Of a DNA stretch of 10,572 nucleotides, positions 1 to 6,627 are shown in pieces; position 1 is the stretch's first letter, and each line of letters starts with the position of its first letter. The notes under the pieces are model-generated. The model had not been told where the DNA came from and ran no database searches. It saw only the letters and a list, made by a program, of their open reading frames with translations. The stretch comes from an uncultured Alphaproteobacteria bacterium. GTDB taxonomy: Bacteria; Pseudomonadota; Alphaproteobacteria; Rhizobiales; Beijerinckiaceae. Made by a program: the position numbers and the translations under genes. The DNA lies in NCBI GenBank assembly GCA_937903315.1, contig CALCZO010000269.1, positions 1 to 10,572 of the forward strand, written 5' to 3'.

Positions 1-173
1 ATAACTTATATTATATTCATATATACAATCTAATATATGTAATATTTATGGGAATAAAAATTTCTTTTTCAAATTTAAATCTGAAAAACAAAAACGCTTT
101 TATTGCCTTTTATGTCATTATTACAACGAAACATTGAGTCGACATATTTCCAATCACCCGAACTTTGTCTCCA
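1..173. other. AT-rich non-coding left end
   Basis: No gene is supported here. Bases 1-120 contain only 21 G or C by hand count, in sharp contrast to the GC-rich genes that follow. The stretch has many TpA steps and A/T runs, and lies downstream of the leftward operon. It may be an AT-rich intergenic spacer, a binding region for a xenogeneic silencer of the MucR/Ros or H-NS type, or the edge of an inserted segment. The window is cut at base 1, so its true extent is unknown. Confidence 0.6.
65..88. repeat. 24-bp AT-rich inverted repeat
   Basis: The two halves are complementary around a centre between bases 76 and 77, with one mismatched pair (72/81). It lies about 85 bp past the stop codon of the BKACE gene. 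The stem is nearly all A-T and has no GC core, so it is a poor intrinsic terminator. It could be a weak 3'-end structure for the leftward transcript or a dyad protein-binding site. In DNA this AT-rich, a chance dyad is also possible. Confidence 0.35.
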
Positions 174-1001
174 TTAAACTGCCAATCCAAGCGCCTTACG
201 CGCCTGAGCAGGAGTTGCCGGTTCGCGGCCTGACCTGACGATCTCATCAACCGCGATACTGACAAGCTCGGCATTCGAAGCCGCAAGCCGGACGCTCGTG
301 AGACGGATGTTATCCTCAAGCCCGGTCCGTATACCGTCTGCACCGCGCACCAGCGCCCATTGCATCACGCGAGACTGGTTTGCGCCAATGCCACAGGCGC
401 TCCATGTGGCGCTCGGGAAAACATGACGCATTTCGCCGAGCATCAGATCGAGCAGGCGCTCCTCAGCAGGCATTGCATTCTTCACGCCAAGGACGAACTG
501 GATATGAGGACGCTCGCTCAGCAGGCCCTGATCGGCAAGTCGGCGAGCACCATGAAGGTGTGACAGATCGAAAATCTCGATCTCCGGCAGTACGCCGTGC
601 GTCTTCATCTGCCCCGCAAGCTCATCGACCAACACAACGTGGTTTTCGTATACAATCGAGGGAAAGTTGACAGAGCCGGTTGAGAGCGATGCCATATCCG
701 GCCTCAAGTGCAACGACGATCCGCGCTGCGAGGGATCGCGTCCGCGCCCGCCGGTCGAGAACTGGACAATCATGCCGGGACACGTTTGCTGCACCCCGGC
801 CTGAACGATCGCGAAGCGTTCCGGTGACGAGGACGGCGTTTCGTCGTCATTCCGGACATGGATATGAACGAGCGTTGCGCCGGCCTCATAGGCTTCAGCC
901 GTTGACCGGATCTGTTCATCGGGCGAAATCGGCACCGCCGGATTGTCTGCCTTGCGTGGAAGCGAGCCGGTGATGGCAACTGCGACAACAACGGGTTTCA
1001 T
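174..1001 (-). CDS. beta-keto acid cleavage enzyme (BKACE, DUF849 family)
   Basis: This family condenses a beta-keto acid with acetyl-CoA to give acetoacetate and a new acyl-CoA. 3-keto-5-aminohexanoate cleavage enzyme (Kce) and dehydrocarnitine cleavage enzyme are known members. The 275-residue protein has the usual family length. It opens with the AITGS strand motif (9-13). The zinc ligands are in HIHVR (His46, His48) and GLEDN (Glu229), and the adjacent Asp230 and preceding Arg225 match the Kce catalytic residues. FSTGG (81-85) supplies the expected serine. It is a cytoplasmic TIM-barrel zinc enzyme. I chose the ATG at 1001 because the MKPVVVAVAITGS start fits the family. An in-frame ATG at 1040 would add 13 residues, and the only good GGAGG (1026-1021) lies 19 nt from the chosen start, so the start is uncertain. 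It is the last gene of the leftward operon. The substrate cannot be read from the sequence. Confidence 0.93.
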   Translation of the reverse strand: MKPVVVAVAITGSLPRKADNPAVPISPDEQIRSTAEAYEAGATLVHIHVRNDDETPSSSPERFAIVQAGVQQTCPGMIVQFSTGGRGRDPSQRGSSLHLRPDMASLSTGSVNFPSIVYENHVVLVDELAGQMKTHGVLPEIEIFDLSHLHGARRLADQGLLSERPHIQFVLGVKNAMPAEERLLDLMLGEMRHVFPSATWSACGIGANQSRVMQWALVRGADGIRTGLEDNIRLTSVRLAASNAELVSIAVDEIVRSGREPATPAQARKALGLAV

Positions 1002-1057
1002 GGCATGTAGAGCTTCCGGTTCCTCCGTTGCCGGAGACATGGCGACAAGGCGGCGGT

Positions 1058-1537
1058 TCAGGCGGCCTGCTTCAGTTCGATCAAGGTTCCCTCGGCTGAC
1101 TTCGGATCGAGGAATATGATCGGTTTGCCGCTTGCGCCGATGATCGGCTGCCCTTTGCCGAGAATGCGGGCTCCTGCCAGTGCAAGGCGTCGCATGACGG
1201 CATCAAGGTCGTCGACCTCGTAGCAGACATGATGCAGGCCACCTAAAGGCGCCCGGCGCAGGAAGTCATTGACCGTCTGATCCTCGAGCAGGTCCGGCAA
1301 CGGTGAGACAGTGCAGGTCGGCGCTATGAGTTCGACCCGCGTGTTCGCAAAGGCCACAAACACCACGGCAATTCCCTGCCCGGGCGGCACAACAGGCGCA
1401 CCGACCGGACAGCCGAGGACCGTGCGGTAGAAACTGGCCGCGCGATCGAGATCCGCAACCACCACGCCAAGATGATCGACCCTGAAGCCCTGCATCGGCC
1501 CGGAGATTGCGGAACCAAGGTTTTCCGTACCGATCAT
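1058..1537 (-). CDS. VOC-family protein, methylmalonyl-CoA epimerase-like
   Basis: The protein has 159 residues in the vicinal-oxygen-chelate fold, with two beta-alpha-beta-beta-beta modules (about 18-72 and 99-156). The probable metal ligands are His22 (in DHLGVVV), Glu69 (RVELI), His102 or His103 (GLHHVCYEVDD) and Glu154 (GTLIEL). GLHHVCYEVDDLDAV and DPKSAEGTLIEL closely follow the methylmalonyl-CoA epimerase pattern, although that family usually has His where Asp144 is. Epimerases of this kind invert the alpha carbon of an acyl-CoA thioester. Glyoxalase or dioxygenase relatives are the alternative. The ATG at 1537 lies 4 nt after the stop of the RidA-fusion gene, which suggests translational coupling. 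No clear Shine-Dalgarno sequence is seen. A second ATG at 1495 (145 residues) is nearer the usual family length, so the start is open. No mutase or propionyl-CoA carboxylase is nearby, so another CoA-ester substrate is plausible. Confidence 0.85.
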   Translation of the reverse strand: MIGTENLGSAISGPMQGFRVDHLGVVVADLDRAASFYRTVLGCPVGAPVVPPGQGIAVVFVAFANTRVELIAPTCTVSPLPDLLEDQTVNDFLRRAPLGGLHHVCYEVDDLDAVMRRLALAGARILGKGQPIIGASGKPIIFLDPKSAEGTLIELKQAA

Positions 1538-1541
1538 GACA

Positions 1542-2921
1542 TCACGCCGCGCCGATGGCTTCGATCTGAACTTCTGCTTCTGCCACCGGCCCAGGCCCCA
1601 GGACGGCAACGCATTCAAAAGCCGGAAGATCGGCATCAGCAAGGAATACGCGCCGGACGGCCTCAAACACGACAAGATCCTCGGCCGAACGCAGGTACAC
1701 GGTCATCTTGAGGAGCTTTTTCAAATCCGATCCGGCGCGCTCTGCGGCTTCGGACAGTCGCGCAAAACAGGCCCATGTCTGAGCGGCAAAGCCACGCCGC
1801 GTCTCGACACTTTCAAGGCGCGCAACCAATGCCCGTCCTTCGGCCGGGATATCAGCGGCACCCGAGACAAGATTCCCGGCGATATCCAGCCCGACCATGC
1901 CGGAATAGAAGAGCAGTGAGCCAATGTGCACCGCAGCTGGCGCCGCAAAAGGTGCAGGCAAATTCCACGCGACCAGTTTGCGACGCGGGGCGGCATTTCT
2001 GGCTGCCGTCAATTCAATCTCGATCCGGCAGCCGCGATGGCCAACCTCATCGAAGCCCGTTACCGCCAGGGCCGCCGTCTGGTCGGGAAAGAAATGCTGA
2101 TGGACCCGATGAAAGACCGGAAAATCGCGCAGGTCTGCCAGATAGACCGTCGAGAGAATGACGTCGTCCATGGCCATGCCGCTGGCTGCCAGCAACTTGC
2201 GCAGTTCAGCATAAACGAACCAGGTCTGAGCCGCGATGGGCCCATCACGACTGTCGGGATGGCTGCGACCGGTCGCAAGAAACCGCCCTTCTTCCGGCAC
2301 GTCGTCAAAGCCCTGCACCACCGGCTTGCCGGCTTCTGCGGTCTTGATCGGGATGTGGCCGGCGGTGAACAACAGATCGCCAGACGTCACGGACTGCGAG
2401 TAATGCGAGGCGGAGGGGAGACGCGGATCATAGACCTCCGAGGTCACCTTGCGCTCCGGCCTGTCCGGATTCTCGCCCGGAACAACCGCGATCGCATCAA
2501 TGCCGATCCAGTCCCGCGCGCCGCCGACGACATCCGCGACGCCCAGCCCGCTGCTTGGCGATGGTCTGGGCTGGAACACGGCACGAACGCGCTCGTAGCA
2601 GGGGAAAAACCGCTTGTCCCGCTGCCACACATGCTGGCGCAGAATCTGGTCATCGCGTGTTCCGGAGACGGCAAGCACGGTATCGAGCGCAGTATGAACG
2701 CTCCACGAGTCGGCAGATACCGCGCCTTCGACCCGATCGGGCAGCCCGAACCCCTGCCTGCGCGACCTGCATGTTTCCGGCAGGTCGTCGAAGGCATGCT
2801 TGCGCGCGCTCGTCGTGCCCGGACGGACGCCAGAGATGAAGACAAGCCCATCATGCTTGACGGCAACCGGGTATGGCTGCAGCACCGGCACGAGATCGGG
2901 TGAGTGGATGGCAGTTTTCAC
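1542..2921 (-). CDS. triple-domain RidA/YjgF-like protein
   Basis: The 459-residue protein consists of three tandem RidA/YjgF/UK114-like domains at about 1-148, 158-308 and 312-459. Each has the strand motif (GLVFISG 25-31, DLLFTAG 182-188, SLLFYSG 335-341), the helix plus TVYL-type strand (DDVILSTVYLADL 252-264, KKLLKMTVYLRSA 401-413, degenerate at 91-104) and the final strand (IDAIAV, IEIELTA, VQIEAIG). RidA proteins form trimers with active sites between subunits and hydrolyse reactive enamines or imines from PLP enzymes. One chain carrying three domains could form a trimer-like ring alone. The arginine before the last strands that binds the carboxylate in true RidA is replaced in all three domains (by eye, Ser, Ala or Thr, and Phe), so imine deaminase activity is doubtful. 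The GTG start at 2921 has AGAGGAG 8 nt upstream and begins exactly at domain 1. It is the first gene of the leftward operon. Confidence 0.88.
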   Translation of the reverse strand: MKTAIHSPDLVPVLQPYPVAVKHDGLVFISGVRPGTTSARKHAFDDLPETCRSRRQGFGLPDRVEGAVSADSWSVHTALDTVLAVSGTRDDQILRQHVWQRDKRFFPCYERVRAVFQPRPSPSSGLGVADVVGGARDWIGIDAIAVVPGENPDRPERKVTSEVYDPRLPSASHYSQSVTSGDLLFTAGHIPIKTAEAGKPVVQGFDDVPEEGRFLATGRSHPDSRDGPIAAQTWFVYAELRKLLAASGMAMDDVILSTVYLADLRDFPVFHRVHQHFFPDQTAALAVTGFDEVGHRGCRIEIELTAARNAAPRRKLVAWNLPAPFAAPAAVHIGSLLFYSGMVGLDIAGNLVSGAADIPAEGRALVARLESVETRRGFAAQTWACFARLSEAAERAGSDLKKLLKMTVYLRSAEDLVVFEAVRRVFLADADLPAFECVAVLGPGPVAEAEVQIEAIGAA

Positions 2922-3169
2922 GTAGAACACTCCTCTGGCGCAGCCTGTTCGATAACGCCAATTGTGCCGGTCGGCGCCTGGACGCTTGCAACCAGACCGA
3001 AGCACCAGCGTTCTTCACGTCGGACATCAACGTAGTGACCACAGCAGGACCGTGTGAAGATCGCTTCACGGTATCGGTCGCTATACGCCAGCAGCATGAG
3101 CATCCAATTGCCGGCGATGATACTGTGGCGATTGCGGCATCGTCCGGCAGAAGGGCAATGGAGGAGGTC
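2922..3169. promoter_or_regulatory. divergent intergenic region, RidA-fusion gene / thioesterase gene
   Basis: This 248-bp gap separates the starts of two divergent genes and must carry the promoter of the leftward operon unless that lies inside the thioesterase gene. The AGAGGAG ribosome-binding site for the GTG at 2921 lies at about 2930-2936 (minus strand). I see no convincing -35/-10 pair on either strand. Several frames stay open across it, but none shows a recognisable domain. Confidence 0.4.
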
Positions 3170-3544
3170 ATGCGCACAATCCCCTTTATGGCACACTGCG
3201 GCATCACATTCCTTGAGTCAGCGTCAGGGGTGATCAGGGTCACCGCTCAAACGGCCCCCGTGGTCACCAACACACGGGGCAAAGCGCATGGCGGATTGCT
3301 CATGACCATGCTTGATATCGCACTGGGGTGCGCGGCACGCGATGCAGTTGCGGGAGCGGAGTCCTTCATAACCGTCGATCTCCATGTCGCGTTTCTCGCG
3401 GCGGGCGAAGGAACTCTGGTTGCTGAAGGGCGCGTGCTGCGCGCTGGAGGCAGCCTTGTCTTCTGCGAAGGCGAGGTGCGCGATGACGAGGGCGTCATGC
3501 TCGCCCGCGCATCGGGCGTTTTCAAACTGACCTTTCCGCGCTGA
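3170..3544 (+). CDS. PaaI-type hotdog-fold acyl-CoA thioesterase
   Basis: The predicted protein has 124 residues, a single hotdog domain of the PaaI/THEM2 type, slightly shorter than usual. These enzymes are cytoplasmic oligomers that hydrolyse acyl-CoA to the free acid and CoA. The active-site spacing of human THEM2 is reproduced exactly: Asn34, then His40-Gly41 (AHGG), then Asp49 on the long helix (LLMTMLD). SFITVDLHVAFL (65-76) matches the next conserved strand and has the expected Ser/Thr. The start is the ATG at 3170, with GGAGG at 3160-3164 and a 5-nt spacer. An in-frame ATG at 3158 would add four residues. The gene is monocistronic as seen, divergent from the RidA-fusion operon and convergent with the amidohydrolase. 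Next to BKACE it could release the acid from the acyl-CoA that BKACE forms, or recycle CoA. The acyl substrate is not evident. Confidence 0.85.
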   Translation: MRTIPFMAHCGITFLESASGVIRVTAQTAPVVTNTRGKAHGGLLMTMLDIALGCAARDAVAGAESFITVDLHVAFLAAGEGTLVAEGRVLRAGGSLVFCEGEVRDDEGVMLARASGVFKLTFPR

Positions 3545-3634
3545 GAGCCACTGTCAGAGACTGGACAATCTGGTGTCCGGATGCGCCGGCGCAGACATTG
3601 CGCACCCGCGTCTTCACGCCAGAGCGCGTCTCTG
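3545..3634. other. convergent intergenic spacer with inverted repeats
   Basis: This 90-bp spacer lies between the stops of two convergent genes. It holds a 12-bp perfect palindrome (TGCGCCGGCGCA, 3582-3593) and a 7-bp stem with a 6-nt loop (3561-3567 with 3574-3580, one G-T pair). A separated inverted repeat with 9 of 10 matches pairs 3552-3561 with 3628-3637. None is followed by a T-run on either strand, so no canonical intrinsic terminator is supported. Confidence 0.35.
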
Positions 3635-4774
3635 TCAGCCGGGGATGGCCGTATGCGCCCCGGCAAGAACAACCCCGGCCGGCGCAAGACGCTCCTTGCC
3701 GATCAGACGTTGGCCGACGGAATCGATGAAATCGAAGGCGCCGGTTTCATGCCGTAGGATCGACGCGTCGCCCGCTGACCCGGGCTTGAAGGTGCCGAGA
3801 TCGGGCCGGCCGATGGCCGCCGCCGGCGCGGCCGTTGCTGCCCGGATGACATCCGTCAACGGCATGCCGATCGACAGGAATTTCGACAGGGTGGTGAGCA
3901 GGTCGAATGCCGGGCCTTCAATGCACAAGGCGTGAACATCCGAGGAGATGCAATCGGGCTGGAAGCCGTTCGCCAGCATCGTTCGGGCAACATCGAACGA
4001 GAACGACCCCATGCCGTGGCCGATATCGAAGATGACGCCGCGCCGCCGCGCATCGAGCACATAGTCATGCACCGCCCCGTCCGCCGTGACCGGGGTGTTC
4101 GGAAAGGCGCGGAAGCAATGGGTCAGCACATCCCCCTTGCGCATCAGCGCCAGCACCTCACTGAGCAACGGCGGGGGCTCGTCGATATGCACCATGACCG
4201 GCACACCCGCCGCCTCAGCAGCCTGAAGGCCGATCTGCAACGGCACCAGGCCGGAGAAACCGCTGGCGTTCTTGCCCACACGCACCTTGATGCCGCAGAT
4301 CGTATCGCGGTTGGCCTTGACCGTCTCGACCGTCTCGATCGGCGCCATCAGCCGCAAATCGCCCGACTCTCCAACCATCACGCGTTTGGAAAAGCCGTAA
4401 ATTCCGGCAAACGAGATGTTGAGATAGGCGATGATCCGCACCGGACTGCGCGCGATGACATGATCGCGGAAGCCGGGAAAATTGCCCGGCCCAGCGCTGC
4501 CGGTATCGACCAGAGTGGTCACGGCACCGCGCTGGAACAACCCGACCGGATCAACACCGAGCGATGTGCCGCCGTCGTAGACATGGGTATGCAGATCGAT
4601 CAGTCCGGGCGTCACAATGCAGCCGGTTGCATCGACGATCGCTCTGGCCTCGTCGCCGAGGTCCTTGCCGACAGCCGCAACCTTGCCCCCGGAGAAGGCC
4701 ACATCGACGGGCTTGTCCAGAGACTGCGACGGATCGATCACGCGTCCCCCGCGCACTATCAGGTCAAACGTCAC
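3635..4774 (-). CDS. amidohydrolase/deacetylase family metallohydrolase (Atu3266-like)
   Basis: This is a 379-residue member of the amidohydrolase superfamily, closest by eye to the dihydroorotase-like subgroup with Agrobacterium Atu3266. That enzyme hydrolyses acetyl esters of alpha-hydroxy acids and some N-acetyl-D-amino acids. The binuclear metal site is complete: His62 and His64 (LHTHV), the probable carbamylated Lys163 (CGIKVRVG), His196 (VMVHIDEPP), His219 (VLTHCF) and Asp279 (SSDVHA). The small beta domain is built from residues 1-55 and the C-terminus, around the TIM barrel. No signal peptide is seen, so it is cytoplasmic. I chose the GTG at 4774 because GGAGG lies 5 nt upstream. An in-frame ATG at 4786 would add four residues but lacks a good ribosome-binding site. 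Divergence from the transporter operon suggests that it acts on the imported compound by deacylation. A cyclic amide or dipeptidase-type substrate is an alternative. Confidence 0.9.
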   Translation of the reverse strand: MTFDLIVRGGRVIDPSQSLDKPVDVAFSGGKVAAVGKDLGDEARAIVDATGCIVTPGLIDLHTHVYDGGTSLGVDPVGLFQRGAVTTLVDTGSAGPGNFPGFRDHVIARSPVRIIAYLNISFAGIYGFSKRVMVGESGDLRLMAPIETVETVKANRDTICGIKVRVGKNASGFSGLVPLQIGLQAAEAAGVPVMVHIDEPPPLLSEVLALMRKGDVLTHCFRAFPNTPVTADGAVHDYVLDARRRGVIFDIGHGMGSFSFDVARTMLANGFQPDCISSDVHALCIEGPAFDLLTTLSKFLSIGMPLTDVIRAATAAPAAAIGRPDLGTFKPGSAGDASILRHETGAFDFIDSVGQRLIGKERLAPAGVVLAGAHTAIPG

Positions 4775-4828
4775 CCGGGCCTCCATACTCGCTCACGAAT
4801 GTCAGTCGGCAGGATACTGCGCCGGACT

Positions 4829-4852
4829 GGAAACGCAACTGCAAAGGAAACG
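4829..4852 (+). repeat. GGAAACG direct repeat pair
   Basis: The heptamer GGAAACG occurs at 4829-4835 and 4846-4852, 17 bp start to start, in the divergent control region just upstream of the amidohydrolase start. The spacing is between one and two helical turns. It may be part of a regulator site. Chance is possible. Confidence 0.25.
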
Positions 4853-4879
4853 AAGTTACATCTTGGGGCACAAGGCATT

Positions 4880-4915
4880 TTGCATCGCACAATTATTGCA
4901 TCCTTTTTGATGCAT
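4880..4915. promoter_or_regulatory. candidate operator: repeated TTGCATC motifs
   Basis: TTGCATC occurs directly at 4880-4886 and 4896-4902 (16 bp apart). An inverted copy of its core (GATGCA) at 4909-4914 makes a TGCATC / 6-nt / GATGCA dyad with the second copy. The cluster lies in an A/T-rich part of the divergent region between amidohydrolase and transporter, about 50 bp upstream of the candidate transporter promoter. This placement suits a local transcription factor controlling both directions. No regulator gene is in the window, and the family cannot be named. Confidence 0.4.
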
Positions 4916-4965
4916 TTGCGAACGATTTTCATCCATCAGGCGCCGCACAGACTCCAAACTGTGCC

Positions 4966-4993
4966 TTGACAGACCTCAATTGTGAAATAAAGT
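4966..4993 (+). promoter_or_regulatory. sigma70-type promoter for the ABC transporter operon
   Basis: A perfect TTGACA -35 box (4966-4971) is followed after 16 nt by TAAAGT (4988-4993), which matches four of six positions of the -10 consensus. Transcription would start near 5000, giving a leader of about 40 nt before the binding-protein ATG at 5043. That ATG has a strong GGGAGG (5031-5036) 6 nt upstream. Confidence 0.6.
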
Positions 4994-5042
4994 TACTGTT
5001 CGGCAGCCGGCTCGCTATCTGAGCCGCAACGGGAGGCAGATC

Positions 5043-6620
5043 ATGACTGGAAAGCAGACCTTACATTCCGACCTGGCGGCCAAGGGCTGGTCCCGCCGCG
5101 ATCTGGCGCGCATGCTTGGCGCTGCGGGGGCCCTTTCGGTGCTGCCGTTCGGCGGTTTTGCGCAGGCGCAGGGCGCTGCCAGCGCCAACCTTGCCATGAT
5201 CGGCGAACCGCAGACGCTTGATCCCATGGCGTCGACGGCGGATCTGCCGTCGCTCATCATGATGCATGTCTATGAATCGCTCTACACCTTCGACGCAGAC
5301 CTCAACGCCAAGCCGATGCTGGCGGTGGATATGCCGAAGATCAGCAACAACGGCCTCGGGTACGAGATCGAGATCCGCAAGGGCGTCAAGCTGCATTCGG
5401 GACGTGAGCTTGATGTCGAGGACGTGATCGCATCGCTCAAGCGCTGGTTCGAGATGACGCCGCGCGGCAAGTCGATCAATGCCAATGTCGTGACGATGGA
5501 AGCCCGCGGAAGCCACGGCCTTGCCATCACGCTCAAGGCACCCGTGCCGGCTTTCGCTACGCACATGGCGCTGCCGTCGGGCTATGCGGCGATCATGGCC
5601 AAGGAGTCGATCGCCACGCCGCTCGTCTCGTTCGTCGGCACGGGCCCCTACAAGTTCCAGGAACGCAAGCCGGACCAGTTCGTGGTGCTGACCCGCTTCG
5701 ATGGCTACAGCGCGCGCAGCGAGGCGCCGAGCGGCTATGCCGGCAAGCGCGAAGCCAAGATCGGCGAGCTGAGGTTCATTCCGGTTCCCAACGCCAATAC
5801 CCGCGTCGAGGGCGTCATCGCCGGGCAGTATCACTTTGCCGACCAGATTCCGGTGGAAAGCTACAAGCGCATTGCGGCGACCGCCTCGGTCAAGCCGGTT
5901 CTGGTGATGCCCTATGGCTTCCCCTACTTCGTTCTCAATACCAAGCAGGGACCGTTTGCCGACAAACGTGTGCGCCAGGCCTATCAGCTCGCCCTGAGCA
6001 ACACGGAAATGCTGCTCGCCGCCTTCGGCGACGACAAGTTCTTCAAGGCAACGGCCGCCCATTTCCCGAAAGCCTCGCCGTTCCACTCGGCCGCGGGGGA
6101 CAAGGTCTACGACAAGGCCGACACTGCGGCTGCCAAGAAGCTGCTGGCTGACGCCAAATATGACGGCGCGCCGATCCGCATTCTCAATTCCAAGCAATAC
6201 GAGTTCCATCATCGCATGGCGCTCGTCATGGCCGAGAACCTGAAGGCTGCCGGTTTCAAGGTCCAGCTCGATGTCGTCGATTGGGCCACGCTCGTCCAGC
6301 GTCGCGCCGACCCGGCGGTCTACGATGTCTACATCACGCATTCGGGATTTTACCCCGAGCCGATGCTCTCCCCGCCGCAACTCGGCTCGGGAGCGCCCGG
6401 CTGGTGGGATTCGCCAGCCAAGACCGCAGCGCTTGCCGCCTTCAATTCAGAAAGCGATCCGGTCAAGCGCGGCGCGCTCTGGGGGAAGGTGCAGGAGGTC
6501 ATCTACGATGAGGTGCCCTACATCCGCGCCGGCGAATTTGCCGCCCTGAGCGCCAGTTCGGCGAAAATGACCGGGTTCACGCCGATGCCGATGCCGGCAT
6601 TCTGGAACGTCGGCCTGTAA
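5043..6620 (+). CDS. periplasmic substrate-binding protein, dipeptide/oligopeptide ABC type (SBP family 5)
   Basis: The 525-residue protein is a DppA/OppA-type (SBP_bac_5) receptor that captures the substrate in the periplasm for the permeases encoded downstream. The N-terminus is a twin-arginine signal: SRRDLARML (17-25), a hydrophobic stretch to about 38, and a likely cleavage after AQA (40-42). The mature part starts with the typical GEPQTLDPMAS segment. LVSFVGTGPYKF and the VRQAYQLALS-type segment are also characteristic of the family. Its length is normal. The start has GGGAGG 6 nt upstream and follows a good promoter, so it is the first gene of the operon. A 72-nt spacer with a strong hairpin separates it from the first permease gene, a common arrangement where more binding protein than permease is needed. 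Family 5 proteins bind peptides, opines, nickel, glutathione and sugar derivatives, so the ligand cannot be assigned. Confidence 0.93.
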   Translation: MTGKQTLHSDLAAKGWSRRDLARMLGAAGALSVLPFGGFAQAQGAASANLAMIGEPQTLDPMASTADLPSLIMMHVYESLYTFDADLNAKPMLAVDMPKISNNGLGYEIEIRKGVKLHSGRELDVEDVIASLKRWFEMTPRGKSINANVVTMEARGSHGLAITLKAPVPAFATHMALPSGYAAIMAKESIATPLVSFVGTGPYKFQERKPDQFVVLTRFDGYSARSEAPSGYAGKREAKIGELRFIPVPNANTRVEGVIAGQYHFADQIPVESYKRIAATASVKPVLVMPYGFPYFVLNTKQGPFADKRVRQAYQLALSNTEMLLAAFGDDKFFKATAAHFPKASPFHSAAGDKVYDKADTAAAKKLLADAKYDGAPIRILNSKQYEFHHRMALVMAENLKAAGFKVQLDVVDWATLVQRRADPAVYDVYITHSGFYPEPMLSPPQLGSGAPGWWDSPAKTAALAAFNSESDPVKRGALWGKVQEVIYDEVPYIRAGEFAALSASSAKMTGFTPMPMPAFWNVGL

Positions 6621-6627
6621 GGCAAGC

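Noticed and set aside
1..173. CRISPR array, tRNA or insertion-sequence end in the AT-rich region
   Set aside because: No regularly spaced repeat, no cloverleaf and no terminal inverted repeat with target duplication can be seen.
1926..2903. A 325-codon plus-strand frame opposite the RidA-fusion gene
   Set aside because: The minus strand shows three RidA repeats with a strong ribosome-binding site. The plus product has no recognisable motif.
2873..3169. N-terminal extension of the thioesterase, open in frame back to 2873
   Set aside because: The hotdog domain begins right after 3170, a ribosome-binding site fits there, and the extension would overlap the divergent RidA-fusion start.
3582..3593. 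12-bp palindrome as an intrinsic terminator
   Set aside because: It has no loop spacing suited to a hairpin and no T-run on either strand.
3932..4969. A 345-codon plus-strand frame opposite the amidohydrolase gene
   Set aside because: The minus strand encodes a complete amidohydrolase metal site. The plus frame is rich in His, Arg and Asp and crosses the control region without a plausible start.
5061..6380. A 439-codon minus-strand frame opposite the binding-protein gene
   Set aside because: It is antisense to a clear SBP family 5 gene. The product is rich in Arg, His and Asp, with no domain motif, as expected of a shadow frame in GC-rich DNA.
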